A stretch of DNA of 64,000 bases, from the NCBI GenBank assembly GCA_903885375.1, contig CAISIK010000192.1, positions 88,255-152,254 of the forward strand, in the 5' to 3' direction. The notes under the pieces are model-generated. The model made no database searches and had not been told where the DNA came from. It saw only the letters and a list, made by a program, of their open reading frames with translations. The translations under genes and the position numbers were made by a program. The DNA is from an uncultured Pseudomonadota bacterium. Lineage in GTDB: Bacteria; Myxococcota_A; UBA796; SXON01. Of the stretch, positions 60,126 to 64,000 are shown one piece after another (the first letter of the stretch is position 1; each line of letters starts with the position of its first letter).

Positions 60126-60479
60126 TCAACCGCAAACGTCGTCCACGCCATACACGTCGAGGGGGCTGCAGATCGAGTAGAAGCGCACCCCGCAGTCGAT
60201 GGGCGTATCGCGCCAGAGGGTGAGGCAGCGGCCGGCCTCGGCGGCGTCGTAGCGGCCGTTGCACACCAGCTTCCACTGCTGGTCCGGCTGCAGGCCGTCG
60301 AGAAAGTCCTTCGTACACTCCTTGCGGGGGCGATCCAGAATCCCGCACTCATCCGCCCATCGGCAGGCGAGGGCCGCGTGCGAGGCAGCGAACTCCTCCT
60401 CGCTCGGCAGGAGGGGGAATACGGCCGTGTCCCCTGGGCCGGCGCAGCCGGCGAGGGTGAGCCAGTACGCTACATGCAC
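60126..60479 (-). CDS. Small Cys-rich lipoprotein, unknown
   Basis: GTG start VHVAYWLTLAGCAGPG; overlaps the previous stop; EEEFAASHAALACRWADECG motif shared with the neighbouring gene. Confidence 0.62.
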   Translation of the reverse strand: MHVAYWLTLAGCAGPGDTAVFPLLPSEEEFAASHAALACRWADECGILDRPRKECTKDFLDGLQPDQQWKLVCNGRYDAAEAGRCLTLWRDTPIDCGVRFYSICSPLDVYGVDDVCG

Positions 60480-60862
60480 CCTTCCTCCGAGAGGTAGCAG
60501 GTGATGGAGATTTTGCAGGAGTCCTGATACCACTCCATCTGTGTGCACAGCACAGTTCCCCACTCGCAGCTGCCGCCGGAATTCTCGGAAAAGTCGAGAC
60601 AAGCGGCCGCTTGGATGGGGGAGTATGTGGCCTCAGGGCAAATATCCGCGAGGGCCGACTTTCCGGCCTCCCAGAACGCGATTATGGTCTCAACGCACGC
60701 CTCCTCGGAATCGTGCCCGAAGTCTCCAAGTGTCCCGCACCGCGCCTCGCGGCGACACGTACGCGTGGCATACCGGAGGTTGAACTCCGCTTCATCGAGC
60801 TCTACGAGCGGTTCGGGCGTGGGTGGTGCGCAACCCAGAATCGCGACCAGCAGAAGTGGCAT
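60470..60862 (-). CDS. Small Cys-rich lipoprotein, unknown
   Basis: MPLLLVAILGCAPPTPEPLVELDEAEFNLRYATRTCRREARCG; overlapping stop/start with the upstream gene. Confidence 0.68.
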   Translation of the reverse strand: MPLLLVAILGCAPPTPEPLVELDEAEFNLRYATRTCRREARCGTLGDFGHDSEEACVETIIAFWEAGKSALADICPEATYSPIQAAACLDFSENSGGSCEWGTVLCTQMEWYQDSCKISITCYLSEEGCM

Positions 60863-62745
60863 CACGCCACTGTACACGGCGTCGCCTCGAACTCGAAGCT
60901 CGCGTTCACCTTGCAGTGCGATTCCGGGTCGCAAATGCGCTGGTACCTGCTTTCCTGGTTCTCTCCGTCGCCGGTGGGCGATTCCTCCCCACAAAGGTGT
61001 TGCTCGATGTCCAAGGTGGGCGTGGCACAGGAGTAATACTCTCGGTCGGGCAGACCCAGCCGGGCCCGGATGCCGCAACTGAAGTGGCTCGCCGAGATAT
61101 CGAAGTAACATTGCGGTGATCGCCGGTCTTCGTCGCCGTCACTTCGGATGCAGTGCCCGCCGATTCCGAACTGCACGTGGCCGAGCTCGTGGATGATGAC
61201 GCCGAGTTGGGAGACCACGTGCACCTGTCCTGCCCGCGCGTACACAGCCGCTGCGGCCAAAGCCGGGAAGTCCGCCTCATCGTACGCGTATTGGAGCGCC
61301 GCCCGGGCCCAGAACAGGCTGAAGTCAAGGGCGTAGGCGCGGAATGCCACCACGTTCGCGGGCAGGTTCACCGCAAATTGAGTAGGCCGAGCGTAACCGC
61401 CGTAGAGTCCCGTGGTAGGCTGCCGTTCGAACGCATTGTCCTCGGTCGGGACCACCAGCATGTAGATCGGGGTAGCGTTGGCGGTGGGCAAGCGCGTCAA
61501 CGACGCGGACCAGCAGTCGAATGAACCGGCCGCGAAGGTGTCGGTGTAATTGCAGTTGGTGTCCGCCTGATTCCCGAGACAGTTGTTTTCGACCGACCGG
61601 TCCCCCAGGAACGAGTGATGGGAGCGCACCCGCATCGTCAGCGTGCACCGATTTTCGTTGTCGTAGTTTCCTACCTCCTTGCCATCCAGCGCGTTGGCCA
61701 CCCACTCGTCGAAGCGGGCGGCGAGGGTGTTTCCCGACCAGTGGTCCTTGATGAGGTCCACGTTTCGCCGAACCAGGTCGAGCGCGAGGTAGAAGTAGTT
61801 GATGGGGGCGTGCCCACCGTCAAAGAACATGGAGTAGGTCCGCCCTGTGCGATCGCGGCTCGTATCGATCATCCAGCAGTCGAGCAGCGCCTTGGCTCGG
61901 CCGGTATCCAGGGGGGTGCCATGCGAGCGCGGGGTGCTCCAGAGTGTTGACAAGGCCTCGGACTCCGACAGCCAGTCGTCGGCATCCACCCGCGCCACGA
62001 ACCAGTCCATGGGCAGGCAAAGCCGCGAACCGGCGTAGTCGATGACCACCTTCTCGGCGAGGGCGCACTCGTACGTGCCCTCGCAGCCACAGGGGTCGGT
62101 GAGCCAGTCCGGCAACTCGGCGGCGGTCGGCGCGAGAGCCGGGTCGTCGGCAGGCAGGACGTACGCCAACAACGGCACGGGCCCCCCGACTGGCTGGGGC
62201 GCTGCCGGCGGCCGGACCCCCATCCCCTGAGCCATCGCGCGGAAGGCTGGTGGCAGCGAGGCCCACCACGCCGCCGGTGCGACCCTCGCCGCCGGACTCG
62301 ATCGTTGCCCCCGGACGCGCCGGCCGGGCAGCAGCGCGGTCTGCGCATCAGGTTGCAGGCAGGTGGCGGGGTTGGGGACCAGGCGGCCGGTAGGACCGTT
62401 CCGAGCGCGCTGCCGGTACTGTTCGACGACCGAAAACCAATCGAGGGTGTTCGGCTGGCCGGGCACGATCGGCACGGCGCCGAACGGGGTCAGGTGCCAC
62501 CCGAACTGCGGCAGGAGCTTCGAGGCGGGAACCTGGGCGGCGGCGGGGAGGAAGCCCCGGTCCGGTGCGTCCGTGCCGCACCAATGCTGGGGGCCGCCAT
62601 GCAGGGGCTGGTTCTGCTTCGGCGAGCCGCGCGACGGGCGCAGGGGTGTAGCCCCGCTACGGGCGGGCTTGCAGCCGCAACCGGACTCGCCGCCTGTCTG
62701 CGCCACAGCAACAGGTGCGGGGCCTTGGCACCCGCAGTCGCTCAT
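60862..62745 (-). CDS. Large zincin-like protein (HELGH) of unknown family
   Basis: QLGVIIHELGHVQFGIGGHC; N-terminal CGC motifs MSDCGCQG...SGCGCKP; no recognised family. Confidence 0.75.
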   Translation of the reverse strand: MSDCGCQGPAPVAVAQTGGESGCGCKPARSGATPLRPSRGSPKQNQPLHGGPQHWCGTDAPDRGFLPAAAQVPASKLLPQFGWHLTPFGAVPIVPGQPNTLDWFSVVEQYRQRARNGPTGRLVPNPATCLQPDAQTALLPGRRVRGQRSSPAARVAPAAWWASLPPAFRAMAQGMGVRPPAAPQPVGGPVPLLAYVLPADDPALAPTAAELPDWLTDPCGCEGTYECALAEKVVIDYAGSRLCLPMDWFVARVDADDWLSESEALSTLWSTPRSHGTPLDTGRAKALLDCWMIDTSRDRTGRTYSMFFDGGHAPINYFYLALDLVRRNVDLIKDHWSGNTLAARFDEWVANALDGKEVGNYDNENRCTLTMRVRSHHSFLGDRSVENNCLGNQADTNCNYTDTFAAGSFDCWSASLTRLPTANATPIYMLVVPTEDNAFERQPTTGLYGGYARPTQFAVNLPANVVAFRAYALDFSLFWARAALQYAYDEADFPALAAAAVYARAGQVHVVSQLGVIIHELGHVQFGIGGHCIRSDGDEDRRSPQCYFDISASHFSCGIRARLGLPDREYYSCATPTLDIEQHLCGEESPTGDGENQESRYQRICDPESHCKVNASFEFEATPCTVA

Positions 62746-63083
62746 CCGCCCTTCGCCACGCCGTCGATCACGACGTCGGGGGAGCCCGCCACGTCGCTGC
62801 TGGTGCGCCACCTCACGTAGCGCAGGAAGGTTGCCACGGTCGTCATTGCCGCTGCGTTGTTCACCGGAAAGGTGTGTACATCGCGCCAGGTGCCTGGCTC
62901 CTTCGTTGCCGACGTCTCGATGATCACGCTGCCCGCGGATCCCGTCTTGAGCACGCGCGGGTCCAGCACCAACACGCTGTACGCGCCGAGATCCAGGATC
63001 GTGCTCGAATCGCTGGATTCGTTGGGGCCGAGGGTGCGGGCGTCCATGAGACGAAATTGCTGACTCGCCATGCGAAACTCCAT
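62742..63083 (-). CDS. Small hypothetical protein, first gene of operon
   Basis: MEFRMASQQFRLMDARTLGPNESSDSSTILDLGAYSVLVLDPRV...; ATGA overlap with the next gene; start may be 63071. Confidence 0.65.
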   Translation of the reverse strand: MEFRMASQQFRLMDARTLGPNESSDSSTILDLGAYSVLVLDPRVLKTGSAGSVIIETSATKEPGTWRDVHTFPVNNAAAMTTVATFLRYVRWRTSSDVAGSPDVVIDGVAKGG

Positions 63084-63102
63084 TGTCGCTCGGGGATGGT
63101 AT

Positions 63103-63140
63103 GCGATGGCGATGGCGACGGCGACGGCGACGGCGATGGC
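63103..63140. repeat. GCGATG/GCGACG hexanucleotide tandem repeat
   Basis: gcgatggcgatggcgacggcgacggcgacggcgatggc. Confidence 0.9.
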
Positions 63141-63142
63141 GT

Positions 63143-63165
63143 ACATTTGTAATGTAGATTACATT
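63143..63165 (-). promoter_or_regulatory. AT-rich operator/promoter-like palindromes ACATT-TGT-AATGT and AATGTA-GAT-TACATT
   Basis: Two overlapping perfect inverted repeats in an otherwise GC-rich context, upstream of the 60.1-63.1 kb operon; weak TTGGAG-N16-TAATCT reading on the minus strand. Confidence 0.45.
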
Positions 63166-63280
63166 TCTCGCGCGTCTCTCCAACCACCATCGCACCACGA
63201 GCAGCAGTGCACAGCGAACGGGAACGCACCCTTCGAGCCTCCATCCCGGCTCGCCACCGGCTGGCGTCGTTGCGACCGGC

Positions 63281-63946
63281 TCAGGCCACCTCGTCCACCA
63301 GCTGCCGCATCGCCTCCACCCAGACCTCGCCGGCCCCGGCGAGCGCGCGGGGCGCGTCCACTCGTTCGGCGCACAGCCCCGCGGCCTCCGCCGCTTCCAT
63401 GGCCCGCTGGGCATGGAGGAGGTTCTCGCCGTGCACGTGGTCGGGCCGGCCCTGCCACCGCACGTAGCGCGGGGGGGAGGGGAGGGCCGCGAGGGCCGGC
63501 AGGAGCGCCACCAGCTCGCGCCCTACCCAGGCCTCGTCGTCGTGCACGGGGAGCCCCCGCCACTCTGCGTGGGACCGCGGCTTGACGAGCGACATCCGGT
63601 CCACAGGCCCCTCCACGTCCACGAACGCCACCACCCGCGCCGCCAGCTCGGGGTTCGAGCGCGCGAGGGCGAGGAGGCCCCGCGCCGCCGCCACGCAGCC
63701 GCCGCTCCACGAAAGCATCACCACCGGACGCTCAGCGGCCGCCGCCGCGAAGACCAACCGCGCCTCCTCGGCGTGGGCGGGGTTGCCCGGCGCCGCCCAC
63801 CCGGCGGGCTGGCGGGCGTACAGCCAGACGTCCGCGAAGGGCGCGAAGGCCGCGTCGGGGAGGCCCAGGAAGGCGAGACGCTCGCGCAGCCCGCCGCTCC
63901 CGGCGTGAACGCCCACCACGGCAATGCGGGCGGCCGCCGACCGCAC
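63281..63946 (-). CDS. Alpha/beta-hydrolase-like protein
   Basis: VVMLSWSGGCVAAARG (SxGG elbow-like), AVVGVHAGSGG N-terminus. Confidence 0.55.
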   Translation of the reverse strand: MRSAAARIAVVGVHAGSGGLRERLAFLGLPDAAFAPFADVWLYARQPAGWAAPGNPAHAEEARLVFAAAAAERPVVMLSWSGGCVAAARGLLALARSNPELAARVVAFVDVEGPVDRMSLVKPRSHAEWRGLPVHDDEAWVGRELVALLPALAALPSPPRYVRWQGRPDHVHGENLLHAQRAMEAAEAAGLCAERVDAPRALAGAGEVWVEAMRQLVDEVA

Positions 63947-64000
63947 GACGGCATGCGGAGGGAGCGCCTCGACGGGCGGCCCGGCGGCCAGTTGGCCGCC

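Noticed and set aside
63084-63146. Upstream ATG at 63146 giving an AIAVAVAVAIAIA leader
   Set aside because: The stretch is a simple hexanucleotide repeat; a start at 63083 or 63071 is more likely

Overview
High-GC chromosomal window, most consistent with Myxococcota or a related deltaproteobacterial lineage. Support for this comes from MYXO-CTERM-like tails, many FG-GAP/VCBS and DNDCDG-repeat lipoproteins, and PknB-type kinases. I call about 48 CDS on both strands, many in tight or overlapping operons. I found no convincing rRNA, tRNA, CRISPR array or prophage. Main points: (1) Three adjacent secreted proteins at 6.4-10.9 kb, one with an N-terminal caspase-like domain, together carry 11 copies of a ~63-aa repeat with an invariant C-x19/20-C pair and GWHGG...YYFYK signature that I do not recognise. 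(2) A bufferin-type (MNIO/DUF692) RiPP cluster lies at 19.8-22.0 kb, with a precursor built of NECKGQGGC units. (3) A putative orphan tandem-BMC shell protein is paired with a 4x[4Fe-4S] ferredoxin at 57.4-58.5 kb. (4) A coupled four-gene accessory operon at 60.1-63.1 kb includes a HELGH zincin-like protein, with an AT-rich operator-like palindrome and a hexanucleotide repeat upstream. (5) An acyl-CoA dehydrogenase / PhnD-like / TusA-ferritin-like operon of unknown role lies at 36.4-39.5 kb. (6) At three gene junctions a ~0.8-1 kb insertion (IS91-like transposase remnant; VapC-type TA pair; gene debris) is bracketed by 61-176 bp direct duplications of the junction. (7) There is a Tgt-MnmC-like fusion. 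All domain calls come from reading motifs by eye; no searches were run.
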